Below are positions 36,655 through 48,832 of a DNA stretch of 64,000 nt, in pieces. Below the pieces are notes generated by a model, which saw only the letters and a program-made list of their open reading frames with translations, made no database searches and was not told the DNA's origin. Origin of the DNA: Macrocystis pyrifera (taxonomy: Eukaryota; Sar; Phaeophyceae; Laminariales; Laminariaceae). A program made the translations under genes and the position numbers. Positions within the stretch are counted from its first letter, which is position 1, and each line of letters opens with the position of its first letter. Location: NCBI GenBank assembly GCA_031763025.1, contig JASSKH010000024.1, positions 10,376,087 through 10,440,086 of the forward strand, given 5' to 3'.

Positions 36655-37004
36655 CTGTATGTCAAGAAATCAAGACAATTTCGGATGGAAACATTTCAGA
36701 GGCGCTTCAGGCGTCTGCTTGACTGCATTGCAGTGCATAGATAATGCCATCATAGGTGCAATAATACGTAAGTGTGTCAAGCATACCCGACCTGTACCTA
36801 CGGTTTGAACCTTGCCGTGCGATTCGTGGCTGTGTACAGGGTTACTGCATCTTGCTGTCCTGCTCACCTGGTGTGCCTGCGACATGGAGTTCGAGTCATA
36901 ACCCGTTGCTGTCGATCTTCGTTCTATTCTGTACGAGTGGTACTTGTACCTAAAATGAACAAGAACATTGGGACTGCTTTGATACCTGGTACACAGCGAA
37001 GCAG

Positions 37005-37273
37005 GCAACAGAGCTAGCAGTCGAGATAATACAGCAGTACCCCGCACTAGAAGCAACGTACCGCCTGCAGCAAGCAGTACAGGTGGGTAAACAAAACATC
37101 GAAATCATCGCCGAAAGGAGCTCAGCGAAGCGACTCTCTTGTGTAGGGGGACGCGCATGCCGGCGTCTCAGAAGCACTCCTGCCGTTTAACTTGCTGCAA
37201 TGCTTTTGCTCTCACTCTTTGCAGAAGCCATCATGGAGGAAGAGCTTGGAGGAAGCATCGGAGACATGGTGTG
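37005..37273 (+). other. two possible unassigned exons upstream of ALG9
   Basis: 37005-37082 reads ATELAVEIIQQYPALEATYR and six more residues between an AG acceptor and a GTGGGT donor (26 codons, phase 0). 37225-37273 follows TTTGCAG and ends at GTGAGA (KPSWRKSLEEASETWC). They join in frame, but the second ends in phase 1 and does not fit the first ALG9 exon. They may belong to a small separate gene or to an untranslated leader. Confidence 0.25.
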
Positions 37274-37809
37274 GTGAGAAGCTTTGTCGTTCATGTTGTT
37301 CAGCACACACAGCAGTGGTGTGTACGACGGCTGGTTCACGATCTTAGCACCACGAAACGCCTACCTGGTACCTGGTATGTACATATGATGGCATCGAACA
37401 TTTTCGAACCTTAAGTACGCACTATTAAATTTGTTACCGCTTCAAAATATTCTACTTTAGTTCCAAACGTTTTGGCCCCGAAGCGAGGTTGCAGCTGTAT
37501 CAAAGGGGCTGAATGGTATTCTAACCAATGCATCATGCAGCAGTATATAGTATAGCACTGCAGCAGTATGGCGCGTCTTCTTGTAACCGCCATGTCTGCT
37601 ATGTACGCTTACGTATAGTACCCTCATTTTTATGTAGTTCCTGCCCTGTACTTGTCCACAGGTGGTATTTACTTTGCTTGCGTCAAACAGTCCACCATGA
37701 ACCCTGTCGCCATTCTCGAAAGGGTGTTAGGACGAAACGAGGCCTATCATATCCGTATTGCACTGTGCTGTGTGGCCCTGGGTCAGACTTTTAAAAACTA
37801 TTGGGATGA

Positions 37810-40800
37810 ATGAAACATCATACTCGTGTAACTGAGTCCAATCCAACCCCACGCTGTCTCCGCAGGGCCCCGTCTGTACCGTTGGCGTCGGCGTTTGTCG
37901 TCCTGATTCGGCTGCTGTCGGCGGGCACAACTTGCATCGGCGATTGTGATGAGACGTTCAACTACTGGGAGCCGCTCCACTACCTGCTCTACGGATTTGG
38001 GTTTCAGACGTGGTGCGTACTGGTACATCAGCTGTATGTTGAGGCCTTCTTGGGGATGAGGTTTTTTAACACCGGCGTAACATGACGCCTAGTTGCATGG
38101 ACCCTCGAACAGGTGAAAATTATACAGAATAGTATGACGGGTTCCATTCCGCGTCGCCTGCGATCTGTTGCGTTACATACTGCTGTGACACCCATGTTCT
38201 ATTAACCCTTTTGAGGCTCATGTAATTCGAAATTCAGCGATGAAACAAGTCGGAAGTGAGGCCTCATCATCTGCTTTTTGTTTTTTATAGTGTGAGCATG
38301 CAACGTAAGATAGTTCCTGTTCTACAGCTCCTTGCGCTAGAGTCCGACATTAGACGCACCATCCCCTAAACTATCAGCCAGCGTTGCTTGGTGTGGCTGA
38401 CGCTGTGATCGTCATTGTATTCAGACTTCTCCCCTGCACCAGTATACGAAAACCAAGTCCCAAAAGGGTTGAGTAGCAACAGCTTCCAGCAGTAGAAACT
38501 GCCTGCGTACAACGAACAAGCTGTCAACGGGCTATTCGACATTGACTACTTGATCGCAACCGGACGGTCGTGCTGTAGGCTGTAGGTGTTAACACGGCAC
38601 CTCTCGTCTTCCCCCTCAATGGTGCTTCCGAATCGGGACCGATTCTCGCATCCGTCAACCAGGGAGTATGCCCCCAAGTACGCCCTGAGGAGCTATTTCT
38701 ACCTCCTGCCCTCCGTGGGCGCGGCAAGAGCATCACAAGTGTTCCTGTCCTTGTTTGGCCAAGGCGCAGATAAGCCGCAGGTGATCACTAAATGCCGTCT
38801 GTTCAGCTGCTGTTCAGGGGTACGCGTTGCGTAGTCTGTGGGCGTGGCGTGTACTGTCAGCTCGGGTTCCTCAGAGCGGCGACGCACAGCGGTATGCAAA
38901 TGGCTTGAGAAGTTCCGAAACCGTGAGAAGTGGTCTCTCTTTTGGCGCGCTTTGAACTGAGCGAGCTGATCAGAGGTCTGCTACGCTCGTCGCTCTAAAA
39001 CGTGACGATCCTCAAGTCGGTGTTAGCGGCGATATATGAACCCAACTATGCAAATGGTTGGCACGCCGTCTCTTACCACAATAATGCGCGTGTCGGCGCC
39101 GTCACGCGGCTCCTCTCTTATTAATAGTAGGGGTGCAGCCACTGACAACAGTTTATGTTGTTTATTTCTGCGCAGATCTGGCTCGGGGTGAGGCTGTTCC
39201 ATGTCTTGTGCTGCACACTCTGCGAGGTATTGATGTACTGGGCCGTCAAACAAAAGCTCGGCAGGTAAGCACTACTCACTGGAAACAGACACGTGCTTGG
39301 TGTAGGTTTAGACAATGTTTTGTCTAGTAAATGAGCACTACCCAGAGGCGCACGACTGAGCAGTGAGCTAAAGAGGTTCAATGGGGAACCCTAGAGAGAG
39401 ACAGTTCGTTCGTTGTTACTCGCGCAAGTGTAGAGGGGGCAGGCTATCTTTGTCGCCGAAACAGCAGTAGTGCATGAACAGTTGTATGCAGTGCACACGA
39501 GTGCAGCTCTGATCCAGTGCAAAACGTGACAAAACTCCTCTGTACTCGTTATGCAGGCGTGCAGGAGGATTTTTCCTCCTTTTCTCCGCCACCTCTGCGG
39601 GTATGTTCGTCTCCGCTCCAGCGCTCCTCCCCTCCTCTTCCAGCATGACCCTCTTCATGCTCGTCATGGCCATGTGGATGCAGGAACGGTTTGGTCTCGC
39701 GGTAAGTTTTGACGTGTAAAAATCGAACACGGTATGCTCCAACGCAATTCGTGGGCGTTTTAAATTATGACTGACCTGGTACACGTATGTCTAGAAGAAA
39801 AGTACAAGCAGTGTGGCGATTATTTTATGAGTGGGCATTCGGCATTGTAGGCCTGATAAGTTTGGGCACGATTAGTCCGTACGATACGGCAAGAGTAAAC
39901 GAAGCAGCCACTTCGCACAAAGTGTTCTTCGTTTGCACGTAACAGTCTTCTCGATGCCGACATTCAGTACTGTGTTTTACCCCTCTCGGGCGATGGCGTG
40001 GTGTTTTTGTGCCGTCGCCTCCTTCTGCTCACCTCTTTTTTTTGCTTTTAAATGGATTTCTTCCGTGTGTGTTCCTCGCAATCCACACGGGTCCCAACAG
40101 ATCCTTTCGTCAATGCTTTGCGTCTTCGGCACGGGCTGGCCTTTCGTCGGACTCCTCTTCATCCCAATGCTGCTCAATTGTGCCTGGGTGCGTTTGAAGC
40201 GGGGAGTTACATTCGCCGAGGGGCTTGGAGCGGCGACGGCTTCGGCTATATGGGCCTTCGTTTGCGCTGCGGCTGTGGCTGGCTTGGCCACGTACACGGA
40301 CAGTGGCTGGTACGGCCGGACCACCTCTCCAACATTCAACATAATGTAAGCGTGCGACTGTTACTGAATTGTTTTCTCTTTTCCTCTCGTTTTTGGTTCG
40401 TCGGGACTCCCACCACTTTCCCGGTAGTTCCAGGTCATGACGTTCGGCTGGGCCGGCGGAGACACCTCGGCAAGAAGCTGGCGTAATGTGTACCACGAGC
40501 CTGGTACGGCTTTGAGCCTGTTCTCGTTTGCCAGGGTCTTGATATCCTGAGCGATAGGTCACGTGTCAACCGCACTTAGAGGCTACTTATGTCTATTAAG
40601 TTTGGACCGTGTCTCGAGAACAATGGCCTAGGCATCTATTTCACAGCAATTGCAAGTTGAATTGCGTTTTTTCCTCTTCAGGCCACGAAACGCTTCGTTT
40701 CCTGCTCCTGTACTGCTTGCTCCAAACAGAAAGTACAACTTTCTAGACGCTGGGGAGGGTCGCGGCGACGAGCTGTATGGTGTGGAGCCAGCATCCTACT

Positions 40801-43800
40801 ACTTGAAAAACCTCTTCTTGAACACGTCCTTGGCCTTCCCCCTGGCAGTGGCGTTGCCCTTCCTGGCCGTGTTGTTTTATCCGATGGCTGATAAGGTGAT
40901 TCTTGAGAGGGTGTTGATAAACCTTGCGAACTTGAACCATTTAGCTGTTTTTGTCATTACGTCGATCGCTAGAATACTCGCCACTTTTCTAGTACCAACG
41001 ATTCCCTATTTAAGAGTAGAACGTAGATGGGCATGTAACGAGAAGGAAGGGTGGAGCAAGGGCAGCAGGTGCAATGCAGTACATCGATCTTAAGCCAGAA
41101 GCAGGTAGAAAATGCATGTGTTTCCTGTTTTTGCTTCCCTTACTTTTCTTCTTTCTGGGAATATGCAAGGTGTAGGAGCGATGAACGCTGTAGCTCTCAT
41201 GGTCGGATGGCTAAAATAATACCATAATTTCGGAACAGTCATCCGCAACCCTTCGGCGTTGTTGTCTGCATGTACTGGTGTTTGTAGTCCTTGTGTATTC
41301 CCCGACTTTCTGTGGCGGTCGATCGCAAGCCTTCCGTGTGTGACGGCCGTGTTTGTGCAAAGCGCGACATCGTCATGATGCGGCCCTTTTCTCTATTTCG
41401 AGTTTGTGGCAACCTTAACCCTGCCGGTCAGTATCGTTCCTATTCATTACTACAGTGTGACGAATTAACGTGAAACGGTTCGCCGTTCAGGTGGCGAAGT
41501 CGGAGCTAAGGCAGAAACTGCTGTTGTGCTCCCCGGGCATGTTGTGGCTTATAGTCATGTTCTCCAAGCCTCACAAGGTGATAAACTCCGTGGTGGATGA
41601 TGGCTGGTGATTGATGTGTTGGCACATTGAGTCGCGGTAATTCGTTTTGTACATGTGTTCCCGTACACTGCTCTGTTTTCTGGTCGTTAACATGCCTCTC
41701 TCTCGCAATATTCGATGCTCAGACGTCACTGTAGTTGGCCTGCTTTGCAATAGATGTGGCTACCTCAACAACAATGATACACTGCGACTATGTACACTAT
41801 GTACAGTATTTGTACTACCTGTAGGCTTCGACCGGTTCACTGATTTCGGTGTTTTATTTAGGAGAGCACCGCCATTGTTGCGATGGCAGTTTCTCGGCCC
41901 TGGCTGTGCGTTTCCCTGCTTAGTATTCTAGGTGCAACGTGTCCCACGTGTCGGAATTTTCCTGCAAATGCAATTCTAAACAGAATAAAGCAATACCAGA
42001 TATTAATATGTTCATCATGTAGTACGAGTAACGTAGCCCGATTCTGAAAGAGAATATATATGGTGGTATTAATGGTATGAGTGAAACTTTATTGGAAGCA
42101 GATATGCCGTGCGCCGATGTGCCCCAGCCCTGTGATCCGACATCCAGCCCATCTCTATCGCCGTGATGTTGTCCCCTCGGCAGGAGGAGCGCTTCCTCTA
42201 TCCAGCATACCCCTCGATCTTCCTGTCTGCGGCATGTACACTAGATATCATCGTCCAGGTGAGACTACAGTACCAGGTACCAGGTATGTTTTAGAATTCG
42301 GTGCCCTTTCTCACCCTACTTGGGCCCCTTTGACGAGGTTGCGATGGTGATTGGGACGATTTTGAAGCTTCCTGTGTCTACCTAACGGTCCCCTGATTTC
42401 AGTGATAATCTCTGTATCATTTTGAGCTTAAGAATAGACTCCAGTGATGCATTGATGAGGCATGTAATGACGCATTATATTGTCATTTGGTGATGAAAAC
42501 TACTTTGAGGTGTGTCACACAAGTCAAAACGCAATATTGATAAGAGATGTCTCGTTGGCCGGTTGCTGCATATCGTCGGACTTAAGAATGCTACCTTGGA
42601 TGCAGACTAGAGGCGAGCTGACGTGTTCGTTACCTCTCTGCAAGCACATCGCTTACGAGCATATCGCTTGCACTCACCGCTTGCATTCACACCGCTTGCA
42701 AGCACGTCGCTTGCAAACACCAGGGTTGCGCATGTTCACCAATACAAACCATGAGTCTTGATTGTAGGCTGCCAGGTACCAGGTAGGGTATATTGCACCG
42801 TACTATGTTTGTATGCGATATGAGTGACAGCTCGTTGTACCGCGCTTATGGCAGGCGGCCAGCGAGGTCTTGGACAGGTATCGCAGAGGTGGATCAGAGG
42901 GGAAGAAGGTGCTACCGCAGGCAGTGGCCACGTCATGTAAGAAAATTATCCGGCAGTTCCGGGTGTAGAACCTGCTCCAGTGCTCTGCTCGCCCTACCGC
43001 GCTTGCTTGCCATGTCCTCTTTCGGGTAACCCGCTTGGGACTGAAGAGGGGGAAATGACGAAAACCGACGACGAGTAGTTGGGTGCGGCGGCTCTCCTTG
43101 GGATTGGATGTCGCCGGTGTATTTGGTGATCATTTGTGGTTTGTCAGAAAATACGCCTTTTCCTTGTTTTTTCCTGACAGCAATGTGGTGCCCTTGTGGT
43201 GTCCTTGTGCTGTCCTTGTGCTCCTGTCGGCTGATGATGCCAGGTGTGCTTTTTGCGGCATGCCTCGGCATGTGCCGAACCGCGGCTGTTGTGCGATTCC
43301 ACAACGCCCCGTGCAACGTTTTCAAGTGAGTCCAGTCTGCCTTTTCTGTTACAGTATCCTGTTGCAGTATCCTGTTGCGGTACCTACAGTAACCCCTCGA
43401 GTACTGCACCCACATTACTACGGTACATGGTATAGGGGACTCGTGCAACCATTTTGTGGCAATTCCAATCTCCCGACCGCTTCAAGTACGGCTTATTGTA
43501 GCGTAGCTCGGGCCGCGCGGTCCTTATATATATACAAGTTATCGAGGTGTGCCCAGGCTGCTGCATCCCAGCGCACTTGCCGTGGTAGCTTTGTTGATGG
43601 CGTACGGCACCACATGCTTACGCGCTATCATGACGGCCATGCTCCAGGTTCGTTTACTACCGGGAGTTGAGATCGTACTGGGATACCCTGAAGAACGCTG
43701 ACGAGATGATGAAGCCTGTTCGCCTGTGTGTAGGGGGCGAGTGGTATCGATACCCCAGCAGCTTCTACATTCCGCACAAGAATATCGACGTCAGTTTCCT

Positions 43801-44014
43801 GAGATCTAACTTCCATGGACAGTTACCACAACCTTTCCCGGTGAGTCAAGGTTTTTCTTACGAGACGCTCGACCGTACCGAATCAGTCAGGCAGACGGTG
43901 CAGAGGTCCTTGCATGTGCGCCGAACGTCCATGTCCATTGTGGGCCTCAACCACGTTGCGTGTCCCTCCTGCCGTGATGTTACCGCGCCAGGATGGTGGC
44001 TAGGCGGCCTTTAG
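37810..44014 (+). CDS. ALG9: ALG9-type alpha-1,2-mannosyltransferase (GT22)
   Basis: ALG9 adds alpha-1,2-mannoses to the lipid-linked N-glycan precursor in the ER lumen, using dolichol-phosphate-mannose. Exons: 37810-38012, 38663-38780, 39176-39264, 39557-39701, 40101-40345, 40730-40895, 41491-41577, 42184-42258, 42855-42936, 43181-43325 and 43648-43840, all GT-AG and phase-matched (516 residues). Signatures: DCDETFNYWEP (45-55) in the first lumenal loop, YALRSYFYLLP after it, GWPFVG, LYGVEP, the PHK/EERFL block (349-356) split by an intron, and GGEWYRYPSSF (481-491). Many hydrophobic segments fit a multi-spanning membrane protein. The start is the first in-frame ATG; a CAG acceptor at 37863-37865 could mean an upstream first exon. 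After 43840 the frame stays open to 44014 but lacks the family's usual last block, so the end is uncertain. Confidence 0.93.
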
Positions 44015-44891
44015 TTGTTGGCGTTGCATGCGCTGACACTCGCCTACCAATATTCTATTAGTACTAGGGAATAAGCGGCCCTGCCGCCCCCACGGCGGGA
44101 GGGCCACATGAGGCAAGTTGAGGTATTAAATATAAAAATATACCATGGCATGCCTTATGGTATTTATTCAGTAAGTGGGACGTTTTCCGTGTAGTGAAAT
44201 ACATGGTTAATAAATGCCTGGTAGATTCATGAAGTTGAAATGATAAAGTAGTTGTTTGTTGTAAATACAATCGTAGAGAGTAACATGTGTGCCCGAAGAA
44301 CGAACGGGAGGTATCTATATGTGTTGGATTTACTGCTGTATAACGTCAGTCAGTCTGCTCACAGAGACAAACACTCAGTGGACCTTACTTGGAGTGTATC
44401 GTAGCATAATAGGGTGCGCATCGAGGAGATGGTGATAGAAATATGCTTACGAACGGTAGTAGAATGATACGTGTTTATTGCAGCCGGTCTTGCACAGAAG
44501 ATCTTGGAGTGACCACTATTAATATTAAGTAGTGGGAGCTGCCCCCGTCTAGAACAAAATGCGCAAAATTCAAAACAAAATATTCCAAACCATACTTCGA
44601 GACTGCGTATCGTGTCCGCTGCACTCAAAGGAGTGGCTATAAAAAAGCTCGATACCTTTCTTCATGGTGATGGTACTCATTTGGTAGCCGCTACTACAGA
44701 AACACCATGCTTTGAGAGCCATAAACATACGGGCAATGATAGAAATCGATAGCCGCTCGATAGGATAATTGGCGTCTCTTGATATAGCAGAAATATTCAA
44801 TCGACACGTATTTGAAGACAAAAAGATGGCGACGTCTGCTTGCACAACCCTGGCCAGTAGAGGCAATGCCATAGAAGTCTACAGTTACAAA
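44015..44891. other. region without a recognised gene
   Basis: No supported gene. The minus-strand frame at 44570-44872 lies just beyond the stop of the helicase relic and may be part of that element's 3' flank. Confidence 0.4.
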
Positions 44892-45772
44892 TTACGGTAG
44901 TAAAGAAGGATACGCGACGTTCATAGTGCTAGAAAAAAGTTCGCAGGGGCAAGTGCTATCCTCGGTGGTCAAGATTATGATTTCATCGGATCGCCTTACT
45001 CTTGATAGACCTACATAGAGGCACCCGTGCATGAAGAGTCCCTGCTTAAACAAAAGACCACTTTGTCCAATGCCTGGCCTTGGCTACGGTAGACAGTAAC
45101 CGCGAAACACTAACGAACGGGGAACTGGAGACGCTTAATATCCACACCTTGCCATGTATTGAAATAAAATGTAATACGGGGAATCCACGGAGTCGTGCCA
45201 TCTTTTAAGGTTGATACATGCGAAAGGTGTAAGGCATAATACTCAACACGATAATTTTAGCACCATTCGTCAAACCAGCGGACACGTCTAAATTTCTAGT
45301 AACCATAGCACACACTCCCACTTTTCTTTTAGCTTTAAAACAAAAAACGTGAGACGGTACGCCGCTATGTTGAAGGGTAGATAAGTAATCCGTCATAGCA
45401 AAGGCATCGCTCATTTCACACTCAAGTAGTTCGTGGTTCAACGGTGTACGGCCTTTCTACAACCCTACCGAAGACGGGGTCGTTGATAATATCTACGTTG
45501 TCGTTGTCCAAAGTAACAACACAGTGGTTTGAACAAGCAACGGGATCCTCTAAAATATCTGGGGGGAAGACGAAGTCAAGGGAAGATTCAAGTTTAAGTT
45601 CGGTAAGAAGTCCAAGAATGTTGATGAGCCCGTCCGAATCTGGGACAAGAACTCCGTCGCCTATTTTTTTCCACCATGGAAGAAAACGAAGGGTTCTGTA
45701 TTGACAGTCAGTTGGGATACGTTTGTTGAGGCTGCCGCGACAAAATGACGTACAGTGGTAGAGCGATTGCAT
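44892..45772 (-). pseudogene. decayed Helitron/PIF1-type helicase, C-terminal part
   Basis: Minus-strand frames carry the ordered signatures of the C-terminal half of a Helitron or PIF1-like superfamily-1 helicase: FLPWWKKIGDG, LDFVFPPDILEDPVACSNHC, SAGLTNGAKIIVLSI, RLQFPVR, TVYRSQGQALDKV (motif V) and MHGCLYVGLSRVRRSDE (motif VI), with a stop at 44892. The reading frame shifts near 45430 and again near 45045, and there are stops at 45205 and near 45105. The Walker A and B region and any Rep/HUH nuclease domain are not visible, so it cannot move by itself. Host PIF1 is unlikely given the Helitron-like spacing and the decay. Confidence 0.78.
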
Positions 45773-45779
45773 ACCGTAT

Positions 45780-48700
45780 ATTATTGCGCTCAGATCGCTG
45801 AAGAGGCCACAGCAATAAACTGTTTAATACTACAGCAATACAAGGACACATCGGAGCTGCACAGAGCTGGTACCTATTTTTGATGCTGTACCTGGTACGT
45901 AGTTGTAGGAGTATAGCAGTTTGTTAGTGCAAAGTGTAGACCAATACATTCTGAGATGTAAGAACCATTTGGATGTAAAAAAACGTGTTTTGTTTCTATC
46001 ATGAATACGGAATTGTTAGTAACCCTTTTAGGTCCACAGTCCCGTTTTGGAGACGAACTAGTTTGGACATGAACGATTTTTATACTCGTTGGAAGCCAGA
46101 GAATAGAAAACCGAGGGCGATAAGGCGACCGTGGAAAGCATACCCTCGCGCCCATTATGAAAACATACGAAACTACAGCACCATATACAAAGACAGAAAA
46201 GGCTTTGTGGTCACTTAAGTATGCTTCAATCAGACGTACGAGCGCCCAAACTGGAGTGATGTTTGAAGGTATTGTTGTGAAGCAGGATCGAAGGCTTGAT
46301 GGAAACGGTAAAGCTGTGTAACGCACAAGGTACCTGGTAGTGTTTTGTCGTTTGGGGTTACGGGCCCGTAGTGGTTGGTAGTGACAGAGGTGCGGGTGCA
46401 TGGAACAAACGTGTGAAGCCAACTGCCATCGGACTTTGCAAGAACGAGAGCATTTTTATCAAAACGTGTGTTGTACGAAAGGTGGCGTACACCGCATCTA
46501 TGGAGGGGCTTCGGGGAATGAGGACGTTATGACAAAGAGTCGAGAAAATCGAGTCCATTATGTTGATGTTGTTCTTCCTGAACCCATAACCCAAGCGCCG
46601 CGCCGAAATCAGCCGTAAAGCGTGATTTGTTTTGCTCATGAAACTGGAATTAGTATTTATGAGAGGTGGATATAATCCACACTCCACATAGGATATATAT
46701 ACCAGGTATAAACAAACCCCATATAACTTGCCACTATCTAATACCCGATGAAACCTGGGGTAGATGGTTTATGAGCTACAGAGCCAAATAGTGGTTCGAC
46801 TTTAAATAAGCAGGGGAGGGGAGTGAAAAAAAAAATGGAATTAGACCTCAAGGTAAGTGTTGAAAATGCAGGAGATTTGGGGATTTTATTGCGAAAGATG
46901 GTGTACACCGCATCTTTGGAAGTGTATCCCTTCGGGTAATGAGGATGTTATGAAAAGGAGTCGACACGGGGGATGCAGGTCGTGAAAGTTCAGGAGAGCT
47001 ATCATCGCAGCGAAATTCGAAGCGATATGATATAATAACGTATGACATGTGTAGGCCTGTCGACGCCGCTACGAGTACAGACTCGCAGTCGGGAACGATT
47101 ATGCAAAAAGGTGCCGCATGAAAACGTTTTTCTATTGTACCATGTACATTTGCAAGGCTTACCTCCAACCAATCGGCAGAAGACAAAAAGAAGGCAGAGG
47201 CGAGTGTTGAAACGCCCGTAGTCGTAGGGGTATTCACCGTGCTTTGGCGGATGGCCTCCTAGTCCAACACGCAGAAGGGAACCGGAGAAATAGAGAGGGT
47301 GTTGATGTGAGGTTCGAGGTTGCGCACCAATAAGAAGGAATAGCACGAAACAGACAGGCAGGGTAGGTGGATGCGGTACGTGTTGCCAGGTACAGCAAGT
47401 GGTTGGAAAGTGCAAATAGGACATTGTCACCTTCGCGCTTGATCCTCTAGTAGTTATCGGCATTGTTACTCGCGTGTCGATACCTAAGAATGTGCGGAGA
47501 GGACGTCTGAAGATGATGCAGAGTGAGGGTAGGTCCTACCGGTGCAAGGAAAAAATCTCACATGCGGCGTGATTAGTTGGACCGCGTTGGATATGAAACC
47601 GGAAATGCGGTTGGATTACGAGTATTAGACCGCGGCGAGACACGCAAAAAACTTGACAATCACTCATAGAGTGCGTGTGTGTTGTGGAAGTGTGTGGATG
47701 CGTGGATACTGTTTTTTTTATTGATAAAAGGACGCACTTGTAAGATCTACCGATATCCTGGTGGGTGATATCGGGAGAGCTGGTGTGCGGATACTGCTGC
47801 TTCTTTTATAGAAGGCAGTACTCGTAGGAACTACCGGTATGTGATATTTGTATTGTTGGGAGTAGCCGTGGTAAGCAACAAGGACTGACAAGTCAGCGGT
47901 GCTCGTGCTGTCGTCGTCGCTGTACTGATGTGTAATGTGTGCATGTTTATCGTAGATGTGCGTTCGTGTACGCGTGTAAGCCCCGCTGTCGCTTTGGAAC
48001 AACCAGGTGTTATAATAGGTGTATGTACCCAAATGTGTATAACACTGTATAACATGTCTTGTGCGGAGTTGATTGCTTCAGAGCCCAGACGAATAATGGC
48101 TGGAGGAAGGCTTGCCAAGGCGGAGGAGACTAATGGCGACGCAGGGTAGTCCTAGTCGTATCGTTCGACAGGTGGATGCTCTGCAGCCGTCTGTAGATCT
48201 ATTAGTTATCAGATGGATGTGCGTGTGGTAATCGTCGTTGAAGACGCGGCTATGGGTAGCGATCAACGTGTTGTATTGTCGGCGTCGTCGTGCGGGCAGG
48301 TCCTGACGAAGAGGAGTACTTGGAAGGGCCGATCTAAGCGTTGCACTGTAGAGACCTGCAATAGGACAGAGGATGTAGGAAAAACAGCAGTCCGGCAGGA
48401 TAAAAATTCTGCGAACAAAAGGTGCATCAGACTCTATTTTCAATACGATAAGCAAAAAAAAAGTGGGCATCAACGCTCAGCTCTATTTTCAATATGTGGG
48501 CATCAGGGCAAACTATAAAGATATATATTGATCACTCATACTTTTCAGCTCTATTCATACCAGGTAAAACTTTTTTGTACACCCTCAGGAGCGGCATTCT
48601 AGACAAACCGTGGTCACAGATGCCTTCCCTTCTCCCTGGTAGTGTACCAGACTTACCAACATGTACCTATCTACACGTTTACATCATGGTCGTCACGGAG

Positions 48701-48815
48701 CCCGATAGTCCGCATGAAATGGCGGACGACGGTAGTCTGATCTATGAAGTGGCGGACTACAGTATTCTGATGTGTTATCGCTGGCGTGTGGTTTTGAAAC
48801 TCTGCTTGTTCCCCC
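45780..48815. other. region with unrecognised open frames and a local duplication
   Basis: The longest frame is 45874-46422 (-, 182 codons), composition unremarkable. A ~65-bp stretch at 46485-46550 (GTACACCGCATCTATGGAGG ...) has a diverged copy at 46898-46965, in overlapping minus-strand frames with similar protein sequence. The region may be the decayed upstream part of the helicase element. No motif supports a gene. Confidence 0.35.
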
Positions 48816-48832
48816 AGGCTATCGATGGTACC

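Noticed and set aside
43841..44014. Treating the open frame after the last ALG9 donor as certain coding sequence
   Set aside because: The sequence after a good GTGAGT donor no longer resembles the family; kept in the span only because the frame stays open.
45874..46422. 182-codon minus-strand frame
   Set aside because: Long but without recognisable domain or codon pattern; mentioned only within the surrounding region.
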